Shown piece after piece: positions 52,729-62,900 of a stretch of 64,000 nucleotides of DNA. The notes under the pieces are model-generated. The model did not search any database, was not told the origin of the DNA, and saw only the letters and a list, made by a program, of their open reading frames with translations. This DNA comes from Phymatolithon calcareum (lineage: Eukaryota > Rhodophyta > Florideophyceae > Hapalidiales), in contig OZ345363.1 in assembly GCA_977006965.1 (NCBI GenBank), positions 1,922,001-1,986,000 on the forward strand, in the 5' to 3' direction. The position numbers and the translations under genes were made by a program. Position 1 is the stretch's first letter, and the number at the start of each line of letters is the position of its first letter.

Positions 52729-52993
52729 GAAAATCAGTACTAGGTGCATACTCTGGTGTCACAGCCGTAATTGAGCTGGTCGTGCTCCAACGCATTCTAT
52801 ATTCATCCAAGATTAGTCCTGAAATTGAATATGAATGTAAGCGACTCACTAGAGCACTTGTTGGGAGAGAAATACGAATCAAGGATATACTGCATAGTCA
52901 AACTACGTTAGCTCAGAGAATCGTGCAAAAGCGGCCCTGTTACTCTTGAAGAGAGGACTTGGGAGCATTTAAAATAAATCAACACATATCCCC
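52729..52993 (+). mobile_element. LINE-A 3' fragment with target-site duplication
   Basis: Flanked by TACTCCGACGT at 52718-52728 and 52994-53004. Encodes the ORF end (EIEYECKRLTRALVGREIRI, with stops upstream) and the 3' UTR ending CACATATCCCC. Confidence 0.88.
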
Positions 52994-53061
52994 TACTCCG
53001 ACGTACTACTGAGATTCTGGAATCTTTCTCAGTTTTCAGAACTATTTTTAAAATTCGAGTT

Positions 53062-53265
53062 TGCTAAAACGGCATCCGCGGATACTTCAGTATGATACAG
53101 GCAGGAATGTTGAGGTCGCCGGCTCGAGTCCTGCCGCAAGCAAGAATTGGCACACCGATGGTGCCGTATAGCGGTGTGCCGCAGTACTCGCGAGAAGCAG
53201 TTACGTTAGTGCCCAGAACGAGATCAAGTTCTTAAATATTTAGAGGCCCTCTAGATGTTGAGTAA
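53062..53265 (+). mobile_element. SINE copy, tail lost
   Basis: Aligns with the SINE at 21970-22260 from just after its A box. Shared blocks are TATGATACAGGCAGGAATGT, GAGGTCGCCGG(T/C)TCGAGTCCTG (B box), GCAAGCAAGAATTG and TTTAGAGG...CTAGATGTTGA. The (AAAC)n tail and target duplication are missing; older copy. Confidence 0.8.
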
Positions 53266-53706
53266 CCTTAGTGTCTCTCGGGAATCTGCAAGAAACAAAC
53301 GAACAAGTTCTCGAGGCGGAACTTTGTCCAGACTTACAGTTGTGGAATACCTGGAGTAGGCGAACCGTTTCGAGCAGCCTGAGTACGAGAATTATCTCGA
53401 AAAGTGCATACAAACCTGCCTGAGTTTGCATCTGGCAAAAGCGGTCCAAGGCGATCCACAGAAAATATCTGGTTTTTTCTTCTGCGCTCACGCAACTGAT
53501 TTGATGCCGCAGACAATTTCGTCGTCGGCGTGCAATCTTAGGGATGGAAAATGATCAATTTACTCCTGCTTGCTCCTCGTCCCCCTCTCTTCTCTCTCTG
53601 AGCGGAAACACTTATGTCTAAACGCACACTAACTCTTCAAACCCTAAACGTCTCGAGTGAGGAGCGTCCGACCTCCTGCGATAAGAAGAAGAGGAAATTT
53701 TTATTA
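53266..53706. other. no gene seen
   Basis: Only short ORFs; no motif or repeat recognised. Confidence 0.45.
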
Positions 53707-53880
53707 TCGTGTTACCAATGCATCTGCTGACGCTTGGGGCAACACTTCTAGCGAGACACTAGGACTCAATCGGAACCCACAAGCTCCATTTCGCTAAAAG
53801 TGACATAGTCAGCAAAACTCCAAAACCTACCTCTGGTGTCACAGAAGAGATCTCGAGGGGGAAAATCATATCGCTTCTAT
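53707..53880 (+). repeat. dispersed repeat R1, copy 3 (diverged)
   Basis: Begins ATTATCGTGTTACCAATGCA then TCTGCTGACGCTTGGGGCAA and ends near TCTCGAGGGGGAAAATCATA, paralleling 22753-22972. Confidence 0.6.
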
Positions 53881-53924
53881 TGCCACGCAGATTATACCGT
53901 CTCTTGACGAGCGACGGTACGCAC

Positions 53925-54233
53925 ATGGGAGTTTGCGACGTCCCGAGTTGTTTCTGCGCCGAGACGCCATGGGCGAGTTTAGCGACTTCCCGGGTCTGTC
54001 GTGCCGCGCGGCGATCCACGCGGGGGGGGGGGGGTTACTGACGTCCCCAGTCTTGTCTGCGCCGGAGCGCCTTGGGCAAGTTTAGCGACATCCTGGGTCG
54101 TCCTTGCCGTGCATTTCTTTGGGACTTACTCTCGCCCGGCCTTCCCGTCGATCCGCGCGCGGGAGTTTGCGACGTCCCGAGTCGTTTCTGCGCCGAGGCG
54201 CCGTGGGCGAGTTTAGCGACTTCCCGGGTCACC
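53925..54233. repeat. three imperfect tandem units of about 115 bp, GC-rich
   Basis: Each unit has GACGTCCC(C/G)AGT, TCTGCGCCG and GGGC(A/G)AGTTTAGCGAC. A run of about 12 G lies at 54020-54032. The short ORFs across both strands are by-products of the repeat. Confidence 0.85.
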
Positions 54234-54314
54234 TCCTGCGATAACACGAACGCATGAAATGCAGATAAATCAATATGACTAAGTAAAAGGGATTAGGATA
54301 GTTTTTGTACTCTT

Positions 54315-54564
54315 GGGATATTTGATGATTTTATTTTGAGAACTCTCAAAGCCTCACCTTGAAGTAACAAACAGCTCTTGCGATATTCTCTAAGCTTAAG
54401 TCGTCTGACTACTCAAAACGTTCATGATTCGTAGTTCTCTCCCAACAAGAGCTCCTGTGAGTCTCTTGCACTCAAACTCAATTTCTGTACTCATCGTCGA
54501 CGACGCTAGAGTAGGTTGTAAGGCGACTCGTTCGATCACCGCGGTAATCCCAAAGTAGGCACCC
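54315..54564 (-). mobile_element. LINE-A 3' fragment with target-site duplication
   Basis: Flanked by TTGTACTCTTGG (54305-54316 and 54565-54576; the last two G may belong to the element). Minus strand encodes RLTGALVGRELRI-like sequence close to the 48850 copy. Confidence 0.87.
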
Positions 54565-54576
54565 TTGTACTCTTGG

Positions 54577-55176
54577 CATTGAATGGGCTTCAGATCTCTT
54601 GACTTGATCTTGAATCATTGCTTCATAGCTCGGTTCTGATTTGATACACATGACTTGTTGGAGCGGGACAGTCACAAGATGTTTTATATCGTCTGGGCAA
54701 ACTTCCGCGCTAGAGCATCATGCATTCTCCAGTAAGGACTTTATCAAGCGCTCTCCTTGTGAGGGCACATCCTTCGGTAATAGCTTGTCTTATGATAACT
54801 CTGTCTTGTTATCTTCGATATAATCTCTTCCAGTTTGCCCTGTCCGTTCTATGAGCTTCGATGTGCTCATCGGCAGAAAAATGCCGACTGACCACTTTAT
54901 GGCCAAGCTCCTATTCCTCCTCGACCTGAAGACCAAGTGCGGCGGCGGTGTTGTTTTGGCGTGCGGGATAGGCCGTTTTCCCCTTTTTCTGCTCTGGCGG
55001 CTGCTTCCAGTATCTTCTGCTTTTGAAATTGCTTTATATTTGATGTTTTCGAAGTCTCTTTGGCTGCGGGACTGAGCTACTGGTTTTCTTTGGCGTAAGT
55101 GACGACCGCCTTTGCATTTCGCAGTTCCTTTCAGAACGAGACGTGCAAGCCACAGTCAAACTCGCTAACAATAGGA
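54577..55176. other. no gene supported
   Basis: ORFs of 60 and 74 residues (54641-54823, 54851-55075) show no domains. Confidence 0.4.
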
Positions 55177-55189
55177 TAGAATGGAAGAA

Positions 55190-56031
55190 GGGGGATATAT
55201 GTTGATTTATTTTAAAAGCTCCCAAAGCCTCAATTTGAGTAACAGGGCAGCTTCTCGCTGTTTTCGATATTCATCTCTCTACTCTCCTTCTATTATCTCC
55301 TTAATTCGAATTTCTCTCCCTGTGAGGGCCCGAGTAAGTCTTTTGCATTCATATTCCGTTTCTTGGTCCATCTCCGTAGACCGCAGACCGCAGTATACGT
55401 TGCAAAATGATAAGGTCCACCACAGCACCAGTCCCAAAGTATTTCGCCAGAATGGATTTTCTCCACAAAGGAACTCTGTTGAAAATGACTCTTAGGCATC
55501 TCAATCTCGCAGTTCTGTCCCTTATATATAGCACTCCTGGTAGGTCGTCCGGTACGCCGATTGGGATTACTGTCCGACCCTCTTCTTCCAACGACCAGAC
55601 TTTTGACTGTTGCTTGTAGCCGTCGCTTTTTTGACACCATACCTTCTTCCGCTTGTTTCAGAGCTTCTTTAAGGTGTTCTTCTTCCCCGAGATACCCAAT
55701 GTCCTTTGATACGTCTTCCAGATCTTCTTCTTTTCCCTGGTATTCTTCTGAAAGCTCCAGGAACTTCCTCCGTCTTACCAAGCTTAAGGCGAACCTTTCA
55801 GCCCGGTGCATTCTCCTCATTTGTGGGCTGGCGAGACGGCAGAGCACTCACATTCTCTCCCTTCGATACTCGGCATATTTTCCGAAAACGTATCTGTAGA
55901 AAAGACCTTCTGCTGCTTCAATTGCCGATAGTAGTCGTTTCGTGATCGGTGCCAGGTGAATGGCATACTCCCATTTGGGGAGAATCAACGACTTGAAAAT
56001 ACTGATTCACGTGGTTGGTTGGAGTCTTCTG
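55190..56031 (-). mobile_element. LINE-A, 5'-truncated copy with target-site duplication
   Basis: Flanked by TAGAATGGAAGAA at 55177-55189 and 56032-56044. On the minus strand: ILPKWEYAIHLAPITKRLLS, FGKYAEYRRERM, a TGA where the 48850 copy has CGA, then RAERFALSLVRRRK and, after a frame change, RTARLRCLRVIFNRVPLWRK. It ends in the family 3' UTR. Stops and shifts make it dead. Confidence 0.9.
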
Positions 56032-56069
56032 TAGAATGGAAGAAACTTAGACCCCCGAATCCCTGCTGG

Positions 56070-57215
56070 CCCCATCAAGGGGAAGGGCAAAATGAATGAA
56101 TAAGACACAGAAACACGCGTCTGAGGTGCCTAAGAGTCAACAGAGCCGCGCTGTGGAGAAAATATGCGTTGATGACATACTTTGGGACCGGTGCTCTTAT
56201 TGAGCTCGTAGCGCTCCGGCGAACACTGCGATCCACGGAAATGAACCAAGAAACTGATTATGAATGCAAAAGACTCACTCGGGCCCTCACGGGGAGAGAA
56301 TTTCGACTTAATGAGATTTTAGAGGAATAGAGTGTGGAAGAGTTTTTTTTTTTTTCCCTTTCAAGTTTATTTAAAAGCCCCACAGACTTCCGAAGATATG
56401 GGCAAGGCTTCCTCTGGTGCTACCTACCTTTGTGTAGCTCACAAAACGTCCACTAGAATCGCAGACGGGAAAACTTAGGACTCAAAGTAGTCCTATCCCA
56501 GTCCTCTACGGGATTGTTGGTGCTTGGCCTCGACCACTTTTTGCCTTGCATTCTGCGGATTAATACAGGCCTTCTTCGTTCTCCATGCGTTCTATGAGTG
56601 TCTTGCTAAATAGTAAGAGCTCATCTAGCGCCTTTTCTGTTTCCAGTCGTTTTTCTCCTTCGAGTTCGTACCCTGCTAGCGTGCGTTCAAGGGTCTCCAT
56701 ATGCTCTCTGGCTCTGGTGCCGAATTCTTCAGTCATACTTGTTGTTGACACCTGTGGGAATCTGCCACAGGCATACTGCAGTGCGAGTTGTCTGTGCTTC
56801 ACCTTGGGGAACTTGAGGATTGCTGGCAATTCTCTTGTTTTGTCGTATGGTATCTTTCTTTTCCGCTTCGATTCTAGGCGGTCTCCTTCCATTTCCAGAA
56901 ATTTCGATCGAAGTGCTTGCGACGATTGGTTTGCTTGGATATGCTTTACCGCTTCACCGAACGGCTCTCTGGTCTCCATCGCGGCGATATCTTTCTTCGT
57001 GTACTGCCATTCATCGTTGTTTCTTCTTTCTGGCACTTCCTTTGAATACATACGTTCTTTCGCCTTGTTCCTTCTCAGCATTTTGAAGGCCAACATTTCT
57101 CGTCGATGTGCGGCCGCCTGGATCCGGCACAGGAGACGGAGTCTATCCGTCAGAAGTGGCCCTTTTACTCAAATTGAGGTTTGGGGAGCTATTACGATAA
57201 AACATCGCGTATCTC
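56070..57215 (+). mobile_element. LINE-A 3' part, split by LINE-D
   Basis: 56070-56340 encodes ALWRKYALMTYFGTGALIEL and YECKRLTRALTGREFRLNEI with a stop at about 56328. The 3' UTR (TTACTCAAATTGAGGTTTGG then GGAGCT) resumes at about 57160 after the LINE-D insert. Confidence 0.75.
56341..57160 (-). mobile_element. LINE-D, 5'-truncated copy
   Basis: Poly-A tail (T run from 56346), then a 3' UTR of about 200 bp nearly identical to 46706-46941. Upstream is a 178-codon frame 57096-56560, extending to about 57150 (RLRLLCRIQAAAHRREMLAF). It has KERMYSKEVPERRNNDEWQY, PFGEAVKHIQANQSSQALR and FPKVKHRQLALQYACGRFP: the C-terminal region of a LINE ORF2, lineage unknown. Inserted antiparallel into a LINE-A 3' UTR. 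Confidence 0.8.
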
Positions 57216-57226
57216 TTTACCTAGTA

Positions 57227-57928
57227 TTAGTAACGCCACTGGAATCTCCATTTGAAGTGTCCCCCATTCTTGCAGCTAGGAGGGCACTTAGCACGTAGCC
57301 AACGACAAAACCAGCAGTTCTGCTTTTTCTCTGGACGGAAATAATAGTACACAAGACAAGAAGGAGATGGGCAAGGAGAACGAGAAGGGATAGGAGATAC
57401 GGAAGAGCAAAGTCCATTCCCGTTGCAATCTCTCTTGCCAGCTTCTGTGTCGCACGGAGGCGGGGTAGGACAAACAGTTGAGTGATCAGGCATGCGTTTC
57501 ATCTCAGGACGAAAGAGAAGTCCCTTTGATGTTATTGACCTTTTCACAACAGCGACATACAGCAATGCTTTCAGGGAAACTTTCCGAGTGCGGCGTACAC
57601 GTCGGATTTGGTGACGTGATCTCGTGTATTGGAAAATGCAGCGACGGTGCAAAAAGTAGATATTCCAGTTTGAAGGTCGGTTGCGGCACGCTTGCGCCTC
57701 CAGCGCTCGAGAAAGGACAAGCTCGTAGCAGAAATCACGGCATTTTCGGCCGCTGTAGACAGATCAGGCGTAGAAGTCCTGTTCTTTGTCGCAAACGGCC
57801 TTGCCCCCGAGATGAATCGTTTGACGGGTCACACAGCGTGTTGGAATGTCCGCCTTTTCCACTGCGTTTCCCAGAACAGGTTGCAGAATGCAAAAGATGG
57901 CAAGGATAGAGATGATGCGAAAATGCAT
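57227..57928 (-). pseudogene. secreted Cys/Arg-rich protein, paralogue 4, TGA at a conserved Cys
   Basis: 233 codons. Signal peptide FRIISILAIFCILQPVLG, then ADIPTRC, FYA-stop-SVYSGRKCRDFCYEL, RRCIFQYTRSRHQIRRVRR, KSITSKGLLFRP, a Pro/Ser/Cys linker and KQNCWFCRWLRAKCPPSC...WRFQWRY, ending at the family stop. The TGA at codon 55 (57766-57764) replaces a Cys codon (TGC) conserved in the three paralogues. A dead gene is the simple reading; selenocysteine is the alternative. The copia element begins 63 bp upstream of the ATG and a LINE-D/LINE-A nest lies just after the stop. Confidence 0.75.
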
Positions 57929-57991
57929 TGTGAATGTCAATCGTGCGATTTCCCCGGTACTCTACAGCAGTCAATCGCCGATAGAAGGAAG

Positions 57992-58112
57992 TGCTGGCTC
58001 ATACATACAGATACATACACCCATACATACAGGCAAATAGTATATATAGGGACCCCCGGGAGGACATACATCGGGAGGGGGGCAGAGATCAGTAAACAAC
58101 CTTGTCTCTACA
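57992..58112 (+). repeat. 5' LTR of the copia element
   Basis: 121 bp with TATATAGGG promoter-like sequence at about 58035; differs from the 3' LTR at a few positions. Confidence 0.85.
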
Positions 58113-58123
58113 GGTTATGGGCC
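58113..58123 (+). promoter_or_regulatory. primer-binding site, half-tRNA type
   Basis: GGTTATGGGCC directly follows the 5' LTR and is complementary to the anticodon-loop region of initiator tRNA-Met (GGCCCATAACC). Copia elements of Drosophila use such a cleaved half tRNA as primer. Confidence 0.65.
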
Positions 58124-58386
58124 TCTCACACTAGCCGCTGGCGCAAGTAACATATACACCCCCTACATTCGAAGCGTAGCGCTTTGAAGCGCTACGGTAA
58201 ATCGTAAGCAACACGGAGAACAATTACCGCAAGCCGTACCCCCAAGGAACGACACAATCCAAGCACTCGCGAAACGCACGAGCCCAACGCCGTGACGAGC
58301 AACGCCGCCAAGCCAACAACACACAAGACATCGAACCGCATCCGGCGGATCCCCGAGCGGGAAAACAGAATAGCACGCAGAGTACG

Positions 58387-59409
58387 ATGGATCTCATGAG
58401 TATTCTCGCCCCACCACAACTCACGAAGTCCAACTATCACCGTTGGCACCAAGCCGTAACTTCTATTGCCGAAGAGCACGACATCGAAGCCCACCTGCTT
58501 GCCGAGGTCCCCATCCCTCCAGGGCCGGCAAATGAGACTTCCAACACGCGCAAAGACAGAAACAAAGCAGCACGTCTCCTCATATCCACCATCTCCGACG
58601 ACATGGCACTCGAACTTGGGGACGAAATCCTAACCCAAATGCCGCATGAAATAATGTCAAACGTTAAGCGCTACTTTGATTCGAAGTGCGACGTTCAAGA
58701 ACATGAGAAGCTTAACGCAAAAGCTCAAAACTGCACCCTAGCGGATGGATTATCGATCACAGATTATATCAAGCAACACCGTCAGATCCGCCAGGAAATG
58801 ATACTCGCTAAGTATCCCAACATTTCAAACGAGCAACTCACAGTGAACTACATAATCAAGGGATTGGCAACCCACCCTTCATATGCCACCCTCATCCCAA
58901 CCTTTCAAATTGCTCAGCCGCGCACCATAAATGCCATCAGCAATGCGTTGGAAACTGTTAAGCAACCAGAGCCCGAGACTCTCGTCCTTCCACGCCGATA
59001 CAATCGTTACAAATCACGCCGAGAACCCGAAAAATGGTGCACTTATCACCAGTCAGGTACTCACAACACTTCCGAATGCTACGCCGTCAAGAAGCGCAAA
59101 AAGGAGGAGCAACGTCGTGCAGGAAAACACAAGCCCTCCGTGCCCAAGAAAGCACCGCGTCAACAGCGCCGTGCCTATCAAGTCAATACTGAAACCGAAT
59201 CGACCACGTCCTCTGACATCGACTCTGATGAAATAAACCCCACCGTTACTTTCTATCATTTGGACTCGGCTGCCAATGCGACATTCAACAAGCACCCCCA
59301 AATGACACAACTTCCCACGCCTGGGTATGTTCGAGTAGCGGACCAATCACGAGCCCATACAACACACGCCGGTCCAATCACTATTTGCACAAGCGCCAAG
59401 AAGACCTGA
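58387..59409 (+). CDS. copia Gag and protease start
   Basis: 340 residues. Residues 1-200 are typical copia Gag (LTKSNYHRWHQAV at the start, KCDVQEHEKLNAKAQNCTLA, GLATHPSYATLI). A knuckle C-X2-H-X4-H-X4-C (WCTYHQSGTHNTSEC) sits near residue 218, with His in place of the second Cys. After a Lys-rich linker comes the protease motif LDSAANATF, where DSG would be usual. The frame ends at 59407; the protease continues in another frame from about 59385 (NNLLSVPQLC). Confidence 0.85.
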   Translation: MDLMSILAPPQLTKSNYHRWHQAVTSIAEEHDIEAHLLAEVPIPPGPANETSNTRKDRNKAARLLISTISDDMALELGDEILTQMPHEIMSNVKRYFDSKCDVQEHEKLNAKAQNCTLADGLSITDYIKQHRQIRQEMILAKYPNISNEQLTVNYIIKGLATHPSYATLIPTFQIAQPRTINAISNALETVKQPEPETLVLPRRYNRYKSRREPEKWCTYHQSGTHNTSECYAVKKRKKEEQRRAGKHKPSVPKKAPRQQRRAYQVNTETESTTSSDIDSDEINPTVTFYHLDSAANATFNKHPQMTQLPTPGYVRVADQSRAHTTHAGPITICTSAKKT

Positions 59410-59746
59410 AGATACAGGAAGCAGTCACAGCACCAACATTCAGAAACAATTTACTTTCTGTACCACAGCTATGCGCCGATAACAACTGTCAAGTTCTGAT
59501 GGATGCAAATAGGGCCGTCATTATCTCTAAATCCCCTTCAAGCAAAGTTCTGGGAGAAGCACCGATCAAGGACGGAATGTATCGACTGGATGTAATCGAA
59601 AAAGCTGCCAATGGGGCCCGTACAGTCCCAATTAGCCATCGTCAATTAGCTAAGCCAGCCCCACGATTGCGCACTCGCAGGCGCAGCCAGACCCACGGAA
59701 TTATCCAAGTTCAAATAATACAGCTCTTCCTAAAACTCTGGAATCT

Positions 59747-60205
59747 ATGGCAGCACAGCCACACGAAGATGACTTTCCAGACCTGCCTCACACTAAAAAG
59801 AAACAGTTCAGTGAGGCGTACGAGTGGCATATCCGCATGAACCACGTCGCGCTTCGAAAGCTTTACGAGATGGCCAAAAAGCACAATGTGGGCCTACCGG
59901 CGACTTTAAAATCCACTCCCATACGAATGGACTGCAGCGGATGTGCGATCGGTGCATTTCAACCTGCACCACGCCAGGGAAAACTTAAACGCCCTATACC
60001 GGGGCACACAGTCGTATATGACATCGCTGGTCCACTTCGCAAGACCCGAGGTGGACACCAGTATTTCCTATCTTTCATTGAGCTGCACACCAGATATGCC
60101 CTTGTCTTCCTCCTCAAGAGCAAAGAAGAAGCACCAAAGCACTTGAAATCTGGAGTAACTGCCATTACTCGCCACTTCAACGCCATTCCTTCACGAATCC
60201 GGTGA
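59747..60205 (+). CDS. copia integrase, N-terminal part
   Basis: 152 residues. The zinc domain has WHIRMNHVALRKLYEMAKKH and MDCSGCAIG (H-H-C-C). The first catalytic Asp lies in VVYDIAGPLRKTRGGHQYFL. The frame ends at 60203 where the second Asp (TDNG-type motif) should be; that stretch is missing or scrambled. Confidence 0.8.
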   Translation: MAAQPHEDDFPDLPHTKKKQFSEAYEWHIRMNHVALRKLYEMAKKHNVGLPATLKSTPIRMDCSGCAIGAFQPAPRQGKLKRPIPGHTVVYDIAGPLRKTRGGHQYFLSFIELHTRYALVFLLKSKEEAPKHLKSGVTAITRHFNAIPSRIR

Positions 60206-62631
60206 CTCTAACCGCGCTCTACCGCGCCAATGGAATATTCCCGTCACCTACCACCCCTCATACACCTCAAGAGAACGGGGTCGCTGAGAGATTCAATCGG
60301 ACAATTGTATCGCGTGTCCGTTCAACACTTCACGCAGCAAACCTTTCGTTTGACCAGTACTGGGACTGGGCTGTTCTCAACACTGCGTCCAAGTACAACA
60401 GCACGATTCATGACACAATTCAGGAAATTCCAAAAATTCTGTGGCAACAGCACGCACATGAGAGATCTCCATTTCCAACATCCCGCACTAATCTACAACT
60501 ATTCCGTCCATTTGCGGAGTTCGCTCATGTCGCCAATGTAAATTCACAAAAGAAAAAGTCTCACCCACGCAGCACTCTAGTGCGCTATCTGCACACGGTG
60601 GATGACGAGCATTACCGAGTTATCCATCCCACAAATGGGCGGATTACAATCTGCAGAAATGCAAATTATCGACCTTATAACCCTAACTTTGACCCAAGAC
60701 GAATGATCTACCCACAGCCGCCCTCCACAAGAGCAAAGCACATCCCCAGAGTTAATGCCCCGCATGAGATACCACATATGGCGCATCAAATTCGAATTGA
60801 CACTGCATCCGAGCCCATGCTCTGTCCTGAGGAATCCCATCTCCTAACAGATTTGTTGGATACTTCCTTAATCCCTCTGAGCCACGCTGTCAATATTACT
60901 CACGAACTACTGTTACCGTCGTGGTTATCCAATGATGATAACTCGCGAAACGCAGCATTGAAGCGAACTTCCCTACTGGCTATGCAGGTCAGTTCCGATA
61001 CACCGCCAGTCCATACAGCGAACTCCGTCGCTCCGAGATCTCTGGCAATGGCGCGAAAGTATCCTGACTCAGAGCAGTGGGGCGAAGCGTACAACCGTGA
61101 GCTTGAAATGCACAAGCAGTTTGGAACTTATAAATCCGTGCCTCGCAGATCAGTGCCTCCAAACACGATAATATCTCCACCCTCTGTATCGTGCAGGTAC
61201 AAGACGGATGGCAATGGAAATATTACTGACAGAAAGGTCCGCATTAGCTACCGCGGCGATAGAATGATCCCAGATTTCCACTTCTACGCGGACGAAACCG
61301 CATGCTACACTGCTGACAAAGATTCGATTCGACTTGTCTTGGCTCTAGCGACGCACAATAATTGGGATGCGAACCATATTGACATCACTAGTGCATTCCT
61401 CCATGAGCCTATCGATTCTCGTGTACCATTATATATGGAGCTGCCACCTTCCTTTGACAATGAAGAGGCAGACTGCGATAATGTCGCGTTGATATGCCGA
61501 AATATTTATGGTACACCACAAGCTGGTCGCACGTACACCGATGGTCTCCGTCGCCACCTCCTATACCATGGTTACACAGTGTCGCAATCTGATGAAAACA
61601 TTTACTTGAAGCGCGATGGAACAAACATTACTGTCCTTGCTGTTACCGTGGACGATTTTTGCGCTATCACAAACACAACCGATGCGTACAACCAACTCAC
61701 CCGCATACTTAAGCGCAAGTACGATATCAAAGACCTTGGACCAATAAGCAACATCATTGGCTGGAAGATTTCACGCGATCGAAGAAATGGCACAATGACT
61801 CTGTCACAACCAGGACTTAGCCTATCCCTGCTGCAGGCACTGGACATGGAAGATTGCTCCCCCAAACAAACTCCGTATCTATCAGGTGTCCGGCTCCAAA
61901 ATACCACTGCAGAAGACAGATCCTGCCCAAAACGCCGTTTTCAAAGAGCCGTCGGTATTCTTCGATACCTCGCTGACTGCACGCGCCCAGATCTCGGATA
62001 CATCACAGGTCAGCTTGCCCGCCACATGCAAAACCCATCCATGAGGCACTGGCGCGCGCTCCAGCAAGTTGGACGCTACGTCCAGGGCACCCTGAACCAC
62101 GGCATTCGATACGTAACTTCCTCACTTGTAATTCGTGCCAAAAGTGATTCAGACTTCGCCGGCTGCCATGACTCGCGCAAGTCGACTTACGGCAACATTC
62201 TCTTTCTGGGCACTAATCCAATTTCTTGGTGCTCGCGACGGATCAAGACGACAGTGCTTAGCACATTTGAGGCTGAATATATTGCAGCGAGCAACACGGC
62301 TAGGCACACCATTTGGCTCCGAAGCCTCACGCACGAAATTGGCATTCCTCAATCAATGCCTGCACCACTCGAAATGGACAACACTGCGGCTATCCAGTTA
62401 GCAAAAAACTCCTCGCCAACCAAACGCAGCAAGTACATAGAGATTCGATACCATCACCTTCGGGACCAAGTCAAAATTGGCAACATATGCACGGTGTATA
62501 CACCGGGCGAGATCCTCACAGCGGATATCATGACAAAACCGCTACCTGGACCGCGATTTAACATGCTGAAGGGTAGCATCCCAGTAATCTCCGCAGAGTC
62601 ACCTGATGTGCCCGAGACTGTTGGCTCATAA
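60202..62631 (+). CDS. copia integrase end, reverse transcriptase and RNase H
   Basis: 809 residues without a stop. Starts in the integrase at TPQENGVAERFNRT, which holds the catalytic Glu. RT begins near residue 290 and has ANHIDITSAFLHEPID (about 390), the active site VTVDDFCAI (about 482) and LDMEDCSPKQTPYLSG. RNase H has SDSDFAGCHDSRKSTYGNIL (about 648), STFEAEYIAAS and DNTAAIQLAKN. It ends MTKPLPGPRFNMLKG, as copia Pol does. The start is unlikely to be a real initiation site; the frame is part of a broken polyprotein. Confidence 0.9.
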   Translation: MTLTALYRANGIFPSPTTPHTPQENGVAERFNRTIVSRVRSTLHAANLSFDQYWDWAVLNTASKYNSTIHDTIQEIPKILWQQHAHERSPFPTSRTNLQLFRPFAEFAHVANVNSQKKKSHPRSTLVRYLHTVDDEHYRVIHPTNGRITICRNANYRPYNPNFDPRRMIYPQPPSTRAKHIPRVNAPHEIPHMAHQIRIDTASEPMLCPEESHLLTDLLDTSLIPLSHAVNITHELLLPSWLSNDDNSRNAALKRTSLLAMQVSSDTPPVHTANSVAPRSLAMARKYPDSEQWGEAYNRELEMHKQFGTYKSVPRRSVPPNTIISPPSVSCRYKTDGNGNITDRKVRISYRGDRMIPDFHFYADETACYTADKDSIRLVLALATHNNWDANHIDITSAFLHEPIDSRVPLYMELPPSFDNEEADCDNVALICRNIYGTPQAGRTYTDGLRRHLLYHGYTVSQSDENIYLKRDGTNITVLAVTVDDFCAITNTTDAYNQLTRILKRKYDIKDLGPISNIIGWKISRDRRNGTMTLSQPGLSLSLLQALDMEDCSPKQTPYLSGVRLQNTTAEDRSCPKRRFQRAVGILRYLADCTRPDLGYITGQLARHMQNPSMRHWRALQQVGRYVQGTLNHGIRYVTSSLVIRAKSDSDFAGCHDSRKSTYGNILFLGTNPISWCSRRIKTTVLSTFEAEYIAASNTARHTIWLRSLTHEIGIPQSMPAPLEMDNTAAIQLAKNSSPTKRSKYIEIRYHHLRDQVKIGNICTVYTPGEILTADIMTKPLPGPRFNMLKGSIPVISAESPDVPETVGS

Positions 62632-62671
62632 TTCGCTCCTCCACATCAGCTGCTCTGCGCCTATTGGCTCA

Positions 62672-62793
62672 TAGTGGGCTCATACATACAGATACATACA
62701 CCCATACATACAGGCAAGTAGTATATATAGGGACACCCGGGAGGACATACATCGGGAGGGGGGCAGAGATCAGTAAACAACCTTGTCTCTACA
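62672..62793 (+). repeat. 3' LTR of the copia element
   Basis: Start is approximate because the first 6 bases differ from the 5' LTR. Confidence 0.82.
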
Positions 62794-62900
62794 GGAAGCG
62801 CAATATCGACGTTCACTGTATTCCCAAAGTGAAGATATTCTGATTTCGAATCTTTGCAGAGGTCTCGTAGAAAATGTCCAAAATCAAGTACTTAAATGAG

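Larger units (their letters stand above)
57992..62793 (+). mobile_element. Ty1/copia retrotransposon with very short LTRs
   Basis: 4.8 kb. LTRs of 121-122 bp (57992-58112 and about 62672-62793) end CTCTACA. Target duplication GGAAG at 57987-57991 and 62794-62798. The order gag, protease, integrase, RT, RNase H is that of copia. At least two frame changes and a damaged integrase mark it as inactive. Very short LTRs are a known trait of GalEa-like copia elements, which occur in red algae; membership is inferred. Confidence 0.92.

Noticed and set aside
54001-54257. Pairs of ORFs on both strands at the GC-rich repeats
   Set aside because: Produced by the three tandem units and the G run; no independent support.
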